64,000 bases of DNA. It comes from Novisyntrophococcus fermenticellae (GTDB taxonomy: Bacteria; Bacillota; Clostridia; Lachnospirales; Lachnospiraceae). The first letter of the stretch is position 1, and each line of letters starts with the position of its first letter. The position numbers and the translations under genes are program-made. The stretch lies in assembly GCF_018866245.1 (NCBI RefSeq), contig NZ_CP076458.1, forward strand, positions 2,480,001-2,544,000. Direction: 5' to 3'. The notes under the pieces are model-generated. The model made no database searches. It had not been told where the DNA came from and saw nothing but the letters and a program-made list of their open reading frames with translations. Positions 15,594 through 25,125 of this stretch are shown here, one piece after another.

Positions 15594-16793
15594 TCAGATT
15601 CTCTTATTTTTATTCTTGACCAATACTACGATAATCAACACAACTCCCAGAAAAACAAGTCCGGATAAAACACCCATCGCAATATAGGCACCCATATCTG
15701 CCCTTTTAATAGTTGTATCTGAATCAGAGATTACGGAATCCTTCTCTGGCTCAGGCGTGTCTTCCGGTTCTTCAGAGAGTGTGGGTTCAGCCGTCTTCTT
15801 TTCATATTCCTTCTTCGTTAATGCCGTATTTTCATAAATGATTTTATTATCGGCTGTCTGTATCTTCCCATCCTCACCTGCTTTGAAATTCGTAAACCCA
15901 TAATCCATGAGAAGTGTGGTATCTCCATACACTGCATCATCTCCGAGACCATACATTACAACCGCAATTAATTCCAGTCCATCTCGTTCGGCATAAGTCA
16001 CAAGTGTACTCTGGGATGCATCAGTATACCCTGTCTTACCTCCCACACATCCCGTATAGCTCCAATTGGTTCCCTCCAGCAGCATCTTATGATGGTTGGC
16101 ATAATCCCGGGCTCCTGACAGATTTGTGGCTGGTACTACGTATTCGCGGGTATTTACAACCTTCTGGAAGGTTTCATTCTTTAAGGCTGTCTGGGCAATT
16201 AATGCCATGTCATGAGCGGATGTATAGTGATTGTCATCCGGAAGTCCGTTTGCATTATTAAAATGTGTGTTTATGCATCCCAACTCTTCAGCCTTCTGGT
16301 TCATCATGTTAACAAAATTCTCAACACTGCCCCCGATGGTCTCAGCCACCTGGGTAGAGACATCGTTTGCCGACTTCAGCATAATCATGTAGATGCACTG
16401 TTCCATCGTAAATGTTTCCCCAAGCTTGGGAATGATATTAGAACTTCCCGAATAGGCATCTGCCATACCTGTCTGTGTAAATGTTACCTGCGTTTCAGGC
16501 GTGCTGTTTTCTATAGCCACCAGAGATGTCATGATTTTTGTAATACTTGCGGGATATCTCTGGTCATCCATTCCCTTATCATAGAGAATCTGTCCTGTCT
16601 TTGCATCCAGCAAAATTCCAGTGCCACTGGAAATATCGGGCGCCTGGGGCCATCCCTGCCAGCTGTTTGTTTCGACCGGAAATACATTAGCATTATTAAC
16701 TGCTGCCCCTGCATTCATTGTCATATTCACACAAATCAGTGCCACAGCGGCTAAACCTAGCACCGCCTTTTTTGTCATTCGCTTTACCCGCAT
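15594..16793 (-). CDS. D-alanyl-D-alanine carboxypeptidase (DacF/PBP5 type)
   Basis: The 399-residue protein has an N-terminal signal peptide, the serine beta-lactamase-like fold of peptidase S11 with SITK (Ser nucleophile and Lys), SAND as the SxN motif and GKTGYT as the KTG motif, then an acidic linker and a C-terminal membrane segment (about 370-393) with a basic tail. It trims the terminal D-Ala of peptidoglycan stems on the outer membrane face. A clear AGGAG site lies within the 3' end of the HPr gene, only 6 bases between genes, so it is probably co-transcribed with HPr and cdaAR. A sporulation-specific DacF role is possible but not shown by sequence. Confidence 0.92.
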   Translation of the reverse strand: MRVKRMTKKAVLGLAAVALICVNMTMNAGAAVNNANVFPVETNSWQGWPQAPDISSGTGILLDAKTGQILYDKGMDDQRYPASITKIMTSLVAIENSTPETQVTFTQTGMADAYSGSSNIIPKLGETFTMEQCIYMIMLKSANDVSTQVAETIGGSVENFVNMMNQKAEELGCINTHFNNANGLPDDNHYTSAHDMALIAQTALKNETFQKVVNTREYVVPATNLSGARDYANHHKMLLEGTNWSYTGCVGGKTGYTDASQSTLVTYAERDGLELIAVVMYGLGDDAVYGDTTLLMDYGFTNFKAGEDGKIQTADNKIIYENTALTKKEYEKKTAEPTLSEEPEDTPEPEKDSVISDSDTTIKRADMGAYIAMGVLSGLVFLGVVLIIVVLVKNKNKRI

Positions 16794-16799
16794 TTTATA

Positions 16800-17075
16800 T
16801 TACTCTCCTAACCCACTTTCAATCGCCAAGGTCAAGGCCTCCAGAGCCTCTTCTTCATCCTCTCCTTCACACTTCAGTTCAATCACATCCCCGGACTTTA
16901 CACATGCCCCAAGAACGCTTAAGACACTTTTCGCATTCGCTACGCCGGTCTTGATTTTATCCTCGTATTCAAAGGTAATCAGCGATTTATAATTCATCGC
17001 CTTATTACACAAGATTCCTGCAGGTCTTAAGTGAAGACCTGAAGGATTTATAACTTTGACCTTTCTGCTAACCAT
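16800..17075 (-). CDS. HPr-family phosphocarrier protein
   Basis: The 91-residue protein has the active-site pattern GLHLRPA with His15 and the regulatory-Ser region NAKSVLSVLG, where Ser50 corresponds to Ser46 of Bacillus HPr. Both the PEP-dependent His phosphorylation and the HPr-kinase Ser site therefore look intact, unlike Crh. The expected roles are phosphate transfer in the PTS and CcpA co-repression. The acidic C-terminus is a few residues longer than usual. It sits between cdaR and the carboxypeptidase gene rather than with ptsI, so it may be a second HPr of the genome. Confidence 0.88.
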   Translation of the reverse strand: MVSRKVKVINPSGLHLRPAGILCNKAMNYKSLITFEYEDKIKTGVANAKSVLSVLGACVKSGDVIELKCEGEDEEEALEALTLAIESGLGE

Positions 17076-17114
17076 AAATACTTCCTCCTACTTCCTCCTA
17101 TATATTGCCTGACC

Positions 17115-18413
17115 TTACGGTCCCGTATTCGTTCCCTGGACTTTCTGTTTCAGATGTACAGTTGTCTTGAGTGTATCTACGAGTTCATACCCATCCGGCA
17201 GTTTAATACCAACATCGACGGGATAATCGCCTTCCCCTTTACCGGTAAGATCGATGGAAGCATCAATCATGGAAGCAGAATCAAAGGTTTCGAGTAAATC
17301 ATCCGATGCTTTAATACGAATCGGCAAGGTAGGCTGATCATAAGAAAGACTCATGTTTTCACCCAGTCCATTCGTTTTTATCGCCTCCACATCCAGATCA
17401 AATTCTTTACTTCCATTGGGAAGGATCGTCACATTGATGACAATGGCGGCCGCGCCTTCGCTCGGACGTATCGTGCCATCCTTATCAAACACACTGCTAA
17501 GCTCCAGGGTTCCCCGCACGTCCGATTTTTGATTCTTTATGTCAACCACTTCCTTCGAAACGGGAATCGTTATCTGGTTTCCATTCTGCTCCAGTTCTGC
17601 CAGTGCCTCATCTGTCCCTACAACCGTAATTTCTGAAGGCGAGGTAATGATTTCACCAACCTGGTAGCCCCTGGCAGGGCTTCCTTCCAGTTCAATATTT
17701 ATCTTGACATTCTCTTTCTTCCATAAATCAACGGAAGCCTGTACCGGTGTGGATCCGATGTCAAATCTCAGATAGCCCATATCCGAGGTGACCGGTTCCC
17801 CGTTCTTATCATAGATTACCAGATTCGCTGTCTTTTCTCCATCTTCCGTCATACCGTCCACACTGACCTCAGCCTTTACCCGGTCGATCTTTTTAATGAT
17901 GGATTTAGGCCCTGTTATGGTCACCGTTTTAGGATTCAGCGTTATCTTACCGACCTCATAATCCCTTCCCGGGACTGTATCTCCGGTGTCTACATCGATA
18001 TTAAAGGTCTGCTGTTCGATGTCTTCTATGATGACAGGAATTGTTGTTCTGGACAAGGATATGTTCTCCCCCCTTATGCCCGGGCAGGACACGGTAACCG
18101 GAACATATACCGGCGAGGTATTCATATCTACAATCTGAGTTAAATCCGCCTCTGCTACAATATCCGCCTCTTTAATCTTTGAGAGAGCCGTCCGATTATC
18201 CCGGATGGTAACTTTGATGGTTTTGTACTGATCATCAATCCGGTAAGTTTTCTTTCCTGTCTCAATATAATTTGCATGCGTAATATTGACAGGGACATCA
18301 TAGGTCTGGGGTCTTATCGGATCACTGACTTCCACCACCACATACCAGATTAGTATTGCAACAATCACAGAAATAATTTTCAGGGCCAGGTTATTTTTCA
18401 GTAGTTTTTTCAT
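17115..18413 (-). CDS. cdaR: YbbR-domain protein, CdaA regulator CdaR
   Basis: The 432-residue protein has one N-terminal membrane segment (NLALKIISVIVAILIWYVVV) and an extracellular chain of about four YbbR repeats (PVNI, YEVGKITLNPKTVTITGP, YQVGEITTS-like motifs). In Firmicutes CdaR is encoded after cdaA and modulates its activity. The frame overlaps the 3' end of cdaA by 23 bases, a strong sign of coupling. glmM, the usual third gene, is absent. Confidence 0.9.
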   Translation of the reverse strand: MKKLLKNNLALKIISVIVAILIWYVVVEVSDPIRPQTYDVPVNITHANYIETGKKTYRIDDQYKTIKVTIRDNRTALSKIKEADIVAEADLTQIVDMNTSPVYVPVTVSCPGIRGENISLSRTTIPVIIEDIEQQTFNIDVDTGDTVPGRDYEVGKITLNPKTVTITGPKSIIKKIDRVKAEVSVDGMTEDGEKTANLVIYDKNGEPVTSDMGYLRFDIGSTPVQASVDLWKKENVKINIELEGSPARGYQVGEIITSPSEITVVGTDEALAELEQNGNQITIPVSKEVVDIKNQKSDVRGTLELSSVFDKDGTIRPSEGAAAIVINVTILPNGSKEFDLDVEAIKTNGLGENMSLSYDQPTLPIRIKASDDLLETFDSASMIDASIDLTGKGEGDYPVDVGIKLPDGYELVDTLKTTVHLKQKVQGTNTGP

Positions 18414-19296
18414 CTCTTACCCGCCCTTTCCAACGCTGAAACCTGGTTTTTTGCTGCTGCTTTGATAGCTTTTGAATCTTATGAAGCTGTTCTCTCAAAT
18501 CGCTGGAAGACACTGCTGTCCTGATTTCACCATTTAACGCAATAGAAACATGACCGGTCTCTTCTGATACAATAATTGTCAAAGAGTCGCTGACCTCACT
18601 GATTCCTATGGCAGCACGATGCCTGGTCCCCAGTTCCTTGCTTATTGCCATGCTGTCGGATAAGGGAAGGTAACAGGTCGCAGCAGCCACCCGATCCCCT
18701 CTTACAATGACAGCACCGTCATGCAGCGGTGTATTATGCTCAAATATATTAATCAGCAGCTGCCCTGTCAGAACGGCATCAACAGGAATACCGGTTTTTT
18801 CATAATCGGCCAGAGATATGTTCTGCTCAATTACAATCAGCGCACCTGTCTTTACCTCGCCCATCTCAAAGCTTGCACGGACCAGTTCGTTCAACGTCTG
18901 ATCATTGAATCTTAAATTATCTTCCACACTGCCCGCTCCCAAAATCAGGAACGAATCAAAAAAATTCCGGTCTCCCAGCTGCTCCAAAACCCGGCGCAGT
19001 TCCGGCTGAAAGACAATCACTACCGCTGTAATGGCGGCGACACTTACCATCTTAAAGATCTCGATGATTACATCCATTTCAAAAAAGTTGGCAATCAGAA
19101 TAAATACACCGATAAAGACAACACCTCTGAGCAGAAGATATGCCCGCGTATTTTTCACCCAGAGAATCAGATGGTATACAAAGTAAGCAATTATCAGAAT
19201 TTGTACAATATCTATAAATTCCACATGTTTCGGAAGCTGACGTGGAAATGTGAAATTAACAAATTGTGTTTTAAACCATGTAATAATCTTATCCAA
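18391..19296 (-). CDS. cdaA: Diadenylate cyclase CdaA (TTG start)
   Basis: The 301-residue protein has three N-terminal membrane segments (about 25-90) followed by a DisA_N/DAC domain with HDGAVIV (about residue 190) and RHRAAIG (about 222), the two catalytic signatures. It makes c-di-AMP from two ATP; the messenger controls potassium and osmolyte uptake and wall homeostasis. Translation appears to start at TTG (19296) after an AAGGGAAG site; no in-frame ATG fits. The C-terminal tail is basic and carries QQQKTRFQRW. The cotranscribed cdaR supports the call. Confidence 0.94.
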   Translation of the reverse strand: MDKIITWFKTQFVNFTFPRQLPKHVEFIDIVQILIIAYFVYHLILWVKNTRAYLLLRGVVFIGVFILIANFFEMDVIIEIFKMVSVAAITAVVIVFQPELRRVLEQLGDRNFFDSFLILGAGSVEDNLRFNDQTLNELVRASFEMGEVKTGALIVIEQNISLADYEKTGIPVDAVLTGQLLINIFEHNTPLHDGAVIVRGDRVAAATCYLPLSDSMAISKELGTRHRAAIGISEVSDSLTIIVSEETGHVSIALNGEIRTAVSSSDLREQLHKIQKLSKQQQKTRFQRWKGRVRDEKTTEK

Positions 19297-19347
19297 AGCA
19301 TCACTTCCCTTCCACTTTTTTCCTTCCGATAAGCTGTATAGGTTTAA

Positions 19348-20454
19348 TTATGGAGCATTTTCAATATCCTCTAAAATTTTCTCCAGTTTTTCCTCAAAAT
19401 CAATATCGGAAAACCCCGGCTGTGCATCCGTTTCTTCCGGATATGCAGATTTTTCTGAAAGCTCCAGCTCATCAGAACGTTCAAAATCTTCAGATTGACT
19501 GTCCGGATCCTTTCCCGCCATGTCCGGGATTAAAAGATTGCTGTTCTTCGAACCGCTTCTTCTTTTCATCACGGATTTCTTAGGCACAGCCTTCACATAG
19601 TAATAATAAGTATCATCCTGATATTCCAGAAATTCGCTTCTTCGATAATCCGCATGATAAGCGAAGAATTCTAAAATCAGGGCACATAAGCCGGAGCCGA
19701 TTGTCCCTATAAAAACCACCGGTATTGAAACCTCTGCCTTCAGCAGTATCGCAGCACACATGGCTATAATGATATAGCATAAGCATCCTGTCCCGATTGC
19801 CAGATACCACGCAAAATCCGCGCTCATTCTACGTATGGCATATACAATAACAGCAACTGCAGCACCGGCAATTATAAATACATACATTGCTTTATTATGA
19901 AAGACACCACCAATCAATGCCTGAACATTGCCAAGTATATCCTGCTCCTCCAGCTTTTTTAATGGTTCCGCAATCTCCCTGACCGTCCGTATGTAATAAT
20001 ATGTTATCGTGCCTATACATATAGATATCGCCGATCCCGGTCCTCTTAAAAGACCACATCCAAGCGGTATCATACACGGCATACCCAAAGAAAAGGCGGC
20101 TGGTGTCATGACTATGGCCAGCGCATCTTTGGAGGAAAATCTGAAATAGAGCAGATACATAAGTGCAAACAATAATAAGGTAACTCCACCTACTTCAATA
20201 CCCAGTGCAAAAGTATGCAATGTAATTATTATTCCACCGGATATCACGATCATATACATTGGGAGTATCGAGCAAAGTAAGGCCAGAATCAGAATTACAA
20301 AAAAATTATTAAGTACTTTTAAGTAGTCGAGATTTCTGTTTATATTTGTAAAAACAAAAACTGCCAGTAGAAATTTTAATATGGCATTCGCATAGAAACT
20401 ATATTTTCCATATAAAATCTGTAACTTCTCCTTGAGTTCAAGTAATTCTGTCAT
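19348..20454 (-). CDS. Uncharacterised polytopic membrane protein
   Basis: The 368-residue protein has about eight or nine hydrophobic segments in residues 25-285, several of them rich in Gly/Ile, then a Tyr-rich stretch (DDTYYYYVKAVPKKS) and a cytoplasmic, Ser/Glu/Asp-rich tail of about 70 residues. The central sequence LGMPCMIPLGCGLLRGPGS is likely a conserved loop. I do not recognise the family; it is not obviously a transporter. Its ATG overlaps the stop of the next upstream gene (ATGA), so the two are co-translated. It is placed just before cdaA, 51 bases away, which suggests an envelope role. Confidence 0.7.
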   Translation of the reverse strand: MTELLELKEKLQILYGKYSFYANAILKFLLAVFVFTNINRNLDYLKVLNNFFVILILALLCSILPMYMIVISGGIIITLHTFALGIEVGGVTLLLFALMYLLYFRFSSKDALAIVMTPAAFSLGMPCMIPLGCGLLRGPGSAISICIGTITYYYIRTVREIAEPLKKLEEQDILGNVQALIGGVFHNKAMYVFIIAGAAVAVIVYAIRRMSADFAWYLAIGTGCLCYIIIAMCAAILLKAEVSIPVVFIGTIGSGLCALILEFFAYHADYRRSEFLEYQDDTYYYYVKAVPKKSVMKRRSGSKNSNLLIPDMAGKDPDSQSEDFERSDELELSEKSAYPEETDAQPGFSDIDFEEKLEKILEDIENAP

Positions 20455-20882
20455 CTAAAATGCCCTCCCGGTTTCTTACGCAGGGCTCCCTGTGTTTCTA
20501 TCATATAATCTTTTTCCAGTTTTTTAAGGGACCTGTCATAGTCTTCCAAACTTTTTATTGCTTTTGCATAACGAATAGAAGCAACTGTGTAGGTGATGCC
20601 GGAATAGATGGCCAGCATTAATATATACCCCACAACTGCTTCAAAAATAAATGATTCTACTTTCAAACCGCTCATCTTATGCATCACGGTTTCCATATTA
20701 TATACCACAACTAACCCCAGTATAAGGATATAGGCAATTGTAGAAGCAAAGAAATTCTTCAGCAAAGAAATACCGATATAATCACTGCGGTAGTATTTGC
20801 CGATTTTCAGATATCTCTTTTCTTCCTTCTTTTCATAGCGGGCCAATCTGGTCATCAGCGCTACTCTCTCTGTGTTCAGCAT
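20451..20882 (-). CDS. Uncharacterised small membrane protein
   Basis: The start at 20882 (MLNTERVALMTRL) has AAAGGAG 5 bases upstream and is preferred over an upstream ATG that lacks a site. The protein has 143 residues: a charged N-terminal helix (ARYEKKEEKRYLKIGKYYRS), two membrane segments (about 45-65 and 78-105), then a charged, coiled-coil-like C-terminus (KSLEDYDRSLKKLEKDY). No known family is recognised. Its stop overlaps the start of the next gene by 4 bases, so the pair should work together. Confidence 0.7.
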   Translation of the reverse strand: MLNTERVALMTRLARYEKKEEKRYLKIGKYYRSDYIGISLLKNFFASTIAYILILGLVVVYNMETVMHKMSGLKVESFIFEAVVGYILMLAIYSGITYTVASIRYAKAIKSLEDYDRSLKKLEKDYMIETQGALRKKPGGHFR

Positions 20883-20970
20883 AGACTCTCCTTTATCCGA
20901 ATCTCTACAATTCATAAGATATTGTACCATACTTCCCCAGTTATGAAAAGAAGTTCTTGTTACTATTCAG

Positions 20971-21669
20971 CTACAGTCCCCGTCCGATACATACAGTCAG
21001 GAAATAAACCTTCTCCACTCCATGCTCTTTGAGAAGCCGGGCCAGTGTCTCTACCGTGCTTCCTGTAGTATATATATCATCCACGAGCACTACAATTTTG
21101 TACCTTATTTCCTGCACTAAGGTAAATGCCTCTCTTAAATTTCGTCTCCGCTCCGCTGGATCCAAATTCTTTTGTGCACGGGTTTTCTTTTTCCTTTTCA
21201 TAGAACGGGAATCCACCGGAATACCCCAGATTTCGCCTAATACATCTGCCAGCACTTTCGCCTGATTATATCCCCTTTTGCTTAGCTTTCCTGCGTGTAC
21301 CGGAACAGGAATCAGCACCTCCGGCTTCCAGCATGTTACATATGACGATGCAAACAGGTTCAGCATCTCTCCATAGAATCTGCCATATTCCTGCCTGCCG
21401 CCGTATTTATATCTTGCTATGGATGCCTTTATTTTGCCGCAATATAAGAAAGCAGCAAACCCACAGTCGAAACTGAACTCATGTCTTTCACAGTCCAGAC
21501 AAACTTCTTTCTCATCACTGTCTATAGGCTTACTGCATCGTAAACATCTGGGTCCTGTGATTGGCTTTACTTCATCCCGGCACTGCAAACAGACCGGGTG
21601 CTCCCGGCCTGAAACTACGCAATCGCATAAGGCACAGCGCTTAGGATATAAGATATCTAAAAATTTCAT
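20971..21669 (-). CDS. comF: ComF-family phosphoribosyltransferase-like protein
   Basis: The 232-residue protein has an N-terminal double zinc-finger region (CALCDC, CLQC, CLRC, CLDC) and a C-terminal PRTase-type domain with VVLVDDIYTTGST, the PRPP-binding signature. ComFC/GntX-like proteins take part in DNA uptake in competent bacteria; the exact reaction is not known. It follows recD2 in the same direction with 52 bases between, keeping the DNA-processing neighbourhood. Confidence 0.9.
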   Translation of the reverse strand: MKFLDILYPKRCALCDCVVSGREHPVCLQCRDEVKPITGPRCLRCSKPIDSDEKEVCLDCERHEFSFDCGFAAFLYCGKIKASIARYKYGGRQEYGRFYGEMLNLFASSYVTCWKPEVLIPVPVHAGKLSKRGYNQAKVLADVLGEIWGIPVDSRSMKRKKKTRAQKNLDPAERRRNLREAFTLVQEIRYKIVVLVDDIYTTGSTVETLARLLKEHGVEKVYFLTVCIGRGL

Positions 21670-21721
21670 TCAGAGTCCTCTCTCCCCGATGACTCTCTTC
21701 CTGTACAGCCTTGTTACGTTG

Positions 21722-23962
21722 TTACATCTCTGCAATCCGCTCAGCCAGCGTCGTATACCGGCTTTCCTCCTGATGGTTGTCTATCATTGCCTGAAAAGTC
21801 ACGTCGCTTCCCACCAGTGCCACACATCTTCGTGCTCTGGTAACAGCCGTATAAAGCAAATTTCTGGTCATAAGCATCCTTGGTCCCCCAAGCAGGGGAA
21901 TAATCACGGCAGGGTATTCACTCCCCTGCGCTTTATGGATGGTAGTGGCATAGGCCAGCTCCAGCTCATCCAATTGTTTGTATGTATATTCTACAAAGCG
22001 GTGCTCGTCATACTCTACAGTCAACAGTTCGGCATACGGATTAATCTCACTGATGATTCCTAAATCCCCATTGAAGATTCCCATACCCTGTTCGGCTGCA
22101 ATTCCATATTGTCCTCTTACTTCCCATCCCAGCTGGTAATTATTCTTAATCTGCATTACCTTGTCACCTTCCCGGAAAACCGCATTCACAGTCTCTTTTT
22201 CCTTCTTATCTCCGGAAGGCGGATTCAGATACCGCTGCAGGACCTTATTCAGGTTTTCTACTCCAAGAGCTCCCTTTCGCATGGGTGCGAGTACCTGAAT
22301 ATCTCTGGATCCGGCTTCCACATATTTCGGGAGTTTTTTCAGAATCAGTGTAAGGATTACATTAAGAATGAGATTTGAATCATATCGCTTCAGGAAGAAA
22401 AAATCAAGACTTTTATTATCCAGAACAATCTGCTCCCCGGCATGAATCTTATGCGCATTCACTACGATGTCACTTTTTGCAGCCTGCCGGAAAATCCTGG
22501 TCAATTCGACCACCCGGAAACACCCCGACTGTATCATATCCCGCAGGACACTGCCGGGACCCACACTGGGCAGCTGATTCATATCTCCCACCAGAATCAA
22601 ACGGGTTCCGGGTACTATGGCAGTCAGAAGTGCATGCATCAGCTGAATGTCAACCATAGACATCTCGTCTATGATAATCACATCTGCCTCCAGCGGATTG
22701 TCCTGGTTCCTTTCAAAATTCACATTTGAAGAAGACTCATCTACGACACCGGATATCTCCAGCAGGCGATGAATTGTGGAAGCCACATAGCCCGTCGTCT
22801 CAGTCATACGTTTGGCAGCCCTCCCTGTCGGGGCCGCCAGAAGAATATCCATCCCCTCCGATGCAAAATACTTTATCATGGCATTGATCGTGGTTGTCTT
22901 ACCGGTACCCGGTCCGCCTGTTAAAATCATCAGCCCATCACATGCAGCTTCAATCACGGCCTGCCGCTGTATATCATCCAATTCGATTTCAGAGCTTTTT
23001 TCGATACCTTGAATACGGTGCTCCACCTGCACCCTGTCATCTTCACATGTAATATTCAGTTCATGAAGCATACGTGCTGTATTGAGTTCAAGATAGTAGA
23101 ACTGGCTTGCGTAAACAGTCGTCTGAACCCTTCCTTCCGGATCCTGCTTTTCTTTTAAGATTACCTTCCGGTCTATGGCCATATCCATCAGATACTTGTC
23201 CATAGATTCTGAATGAACACCCAGCATCTCCTCTGCTCTGTGAAATAATACATGTTTCGGCAAGTAGATATGCCCCTGGGCGCTCGCCTGGGAAAGCACA
23301 TAGTACAAGCCGCTGCGTATGCGAAACTCCGAGTCCATGTGTACTCCTGCCCTGGATGCAATTTCATCGGCTGTTTTAAATCCAACCCCCGGTATGTCCT
23401 CCGCAATTTTATAAGGATTTTCTTTCAGTATCCGGTAAACATTATCTCCGTATTGATGAAATATCTTGATTCCGAGTCCCAGTGAAACTCCATATTGGCT
23501 CATGAAGATAATTGCGTCCTGCATCTCAGACTTTTCTGATACCTGCACTGCGATTTCTCTTGCCTTTTTATCACTGATCCCCTTGATTTCGGACAGTCTT
23601 TCCGGCTCCTCATCTATGATTCGCAGGGTGTCCTTTCCAAATCTGCGGACAATTCTGGCTGCCAAAGCAGCACCCACGCCTTTGATGGCTCCCGAACCCA
23701 AATATCGTTCCATGGATTCTGAATCCTTCGGTAATCTGGTCTCATAGGCATCTACCCGGAACTGCTGTCCGTATACGGCATGTGCCGTATACTCTCCCGT
23801 AACCTCCAGAAGTTCTCCTTCATTGACGTACTGGAAGGTTCCCACACAGGTCAGCTCACTGGCCTCCACCTTTAAATTCAGTACTGTATATCCATTCTCC
23901 TCATTTCTGAAAATGATATGTTCCACATAGCCTTCTACTTTATCTTTCATGTTCCCTGCCAT
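21722..23962 (-). CDS. recD2: RecD2-type ATP-dependent DNA helicase
   Basis: The protein has 746 residues. An N-terminal OB-like part and tandem HhH motifs (IKGVGAALAARIV, IPGVGFKTADEIA) precede an SF1B helicase core: GGPGTGKTT (Walker A, about residue 352), DEMSMVD (Walker B), and the C-terminal TTIHKAQGSEYP and YTAVTRAR motifs. This is the RecD2 form found in bacteria where RecD is not part of RecBCD; it unwinds 5' to 3' and acts in repair. The length is in the usual range. The ribosome site is weak; M1 or M5 could be the start. Confidence 0.95.
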   Translation of the reverse strand: MAGNMKDKVEGYVEHIIFRNEENGYTVLNLKVEASELTCVGTFQYVNEGELLEVTGEYTAHAVYGQQFRVDAYETRLPKDSESMERYLGSGAIKGVGAALAARIVRRFGKDTLRIIDEEPERLSEIKGISDKKAREIAVQVSEKSEMQDAIIFMSQYGVSLGLGIKIFHQYGDNVYRILKENPYKIAEDIPGVGFKTADEIASRAGVHMDSEFRIRSGLYYVLSQASAQGHIYLPKHVLFHRAEEMLGVHSESMDKYLMDMAIDRKVILKEKQDPEGRVQTTVYASQFYYLELNTARMLHELNITCEDDRVQVEHRIQGIEKSSEIELDDIQRQAVIEAACDGLMILTGGPGTGKTTTINAMIKYFASEGMDILLAAPTGRAAKRMTETTGYVASTIHRLLEISGVVDESSSNVNFERNQDNPLEADVIIIDEMSMVDIQLMHALLTAIVPGTRLILVGDMNQLPSVGPGSVLRDMIQSGCFRVVELTRIFRQAAKSDIVVNAHKIHAGEQIVLDNKSLDFFFLKRYDSNLILNVILTLILKKLPKYVEAGSRDIQVLAPMRKGALGVENLNKVLQRYLNPPSGDKKEKETVNAVFREGDKVMQIKNNYQLGWEVRGQYGIAAEQGMGIFNGDLGIISEINPYAELLTVEYDEHRFVEYTYKQLDELELAYATTIHKAQGSEYPAVIIPLLGGPRMLMTRNLLYTAVTRARRCVALVGSDVTFQAMIDNHQEESRYTTLAERIAEM

Positions 23963-23973
23963 CTCTCGTACTC

Positions 23974-24966
23974 TTAATGATTAAATTTATCCATCATCTC
24001 AACGTACTTTCCGGTACCCACAGCCACGGCAAGCTCAGGATTCTCAGTTGTCATCGTGTTGATACCTGTCCTTTCCTGAATCACCTCTTCTATACCATCT
24101 AAAAGTGCTCCGCCGCCGGTCAGTACAATACCCCGGTCCGCCACATCGGCCGCCAGCTCCGGCGGTGTTTTCTCCAGAACATTCTGAACGGTTTCCACAA
24201 TCTGGTTCACCGTATCTTTCAAAGCCTCGCAGACCTCGGGTGATGTCAGATGAACGGTCTTCGGAAGCCCTGTTACAACGTTGCGCCCTTTGATATCCAT
24301 GGATTTTTCCTCAAGGCGTTTATAAGCGGTACCTATCTTCAGCTTTACCGCCTCCGCCGTCTGTTCTCCGATGAATAACTTGTGATTCTTTCTTACGTAT
24401 CGTATAATTGCCTCGTTAAAATTGTCACCAGCCACCCGGATGGAAGATGCAACAACAATTCCTCCCAATGAAATTACCGCCACATCGGTTGTGCCTCCTC
24501 CGATATCTACAATCATATTGCCAAATGGCTTTGTTATATCAATTCCGGCTCCGATAGCCGCTGCAATAGGTTCTTCTATAATCGTCACATCTCTGGCACC
24601 GGCCTGATATGTGGCCTCTTCCACTGCTCTTCGTTCTACCTCGGTCACCCCACTGGGAACACAGATAGAAATGCGTGGTTTCCTGAATGACTTTCTCCCC
24701 ATGGATTTCTGAATAAAATAACGCAGCATCTTCTCCGTAATCATGTAATCAGAGATGACTCCCTGACGAAGCGGACGGATTGCCATGATGTTACCCGGTG
24801 TCCGGCCAATCATCTGCCTGGCTTCCTCTCCAATTGCCCTCACCTTATCGGCGTCTTTATCATAAGCAACCACAGACGGCTCTTTCAGCACGATTCCTTT
24901 ACCTTTCGTATACACCAGAATACTGGCCGTACCTAAATCAATTCCAATATCCGTTACCGCAGCCAT
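23974..24966 (-). CDS. mreB: MreB/Mbl rod-shape actin homologue
   Basis: The start at 24966 (MAAVTDIGIDLGTAS) is chosen because AAAGGGG lies 7 to 10 bases upstream and other MreB proteins start at this point; an upstream extension would be 30 unrelated residues. This gives 330 residues, the usual size. The actin-like ATPase motifs are DLGTAS, IVDIGGGTTD and VLTGGGALLDG. MreB organises lateral wall synthesis on the inner membrane face. No mreC or mreD is adjacent, so it may be a second, Mbl-like copy. Confidence 0.94.
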   Translation of the reverse strand: MAAVTDIGIDLGTASILVYTKGKGIVLKEPSVVAYDKDADKVRAIGEEARQMIGRTPGNIMAIRPLRQGVISDYMITEKMLRYFIQKSMGRKSFRKPRISICVPSGVTEVERRAVEEATYQAGARDVTIIEEPIAAAIGAGIDITKPFGNMIVDIGGGTTDVAVISLGGIVVASSIRVAGDNFNEAIIRYVRKNHKLFIGEQTAEAVKLKIGTAYKRLEEKSMDIKGRNVVTGLPKTVHLTSPEVCEALKDTVNQIVETVQNVLEKTPPELAADVADRGIVLTGGGALLDGIEEVIQERTGINTMTTENPELAVAVGTGKYVEMMDKFNH

Positions 24967-25125
24967 AATAAATCCCCTTTCAATTCGGCTTTCAATCCCG
25001 GTACACCGAATTTCATACGCAATTAACACATGATGTACCAGATCTGCCCGCTCCAATCAATATCTTGTAATTCCCCTCGCCTCTAATTCATTATAAACAT
25101 AGAGTGAGGAAATGAAAAGCAGTTT

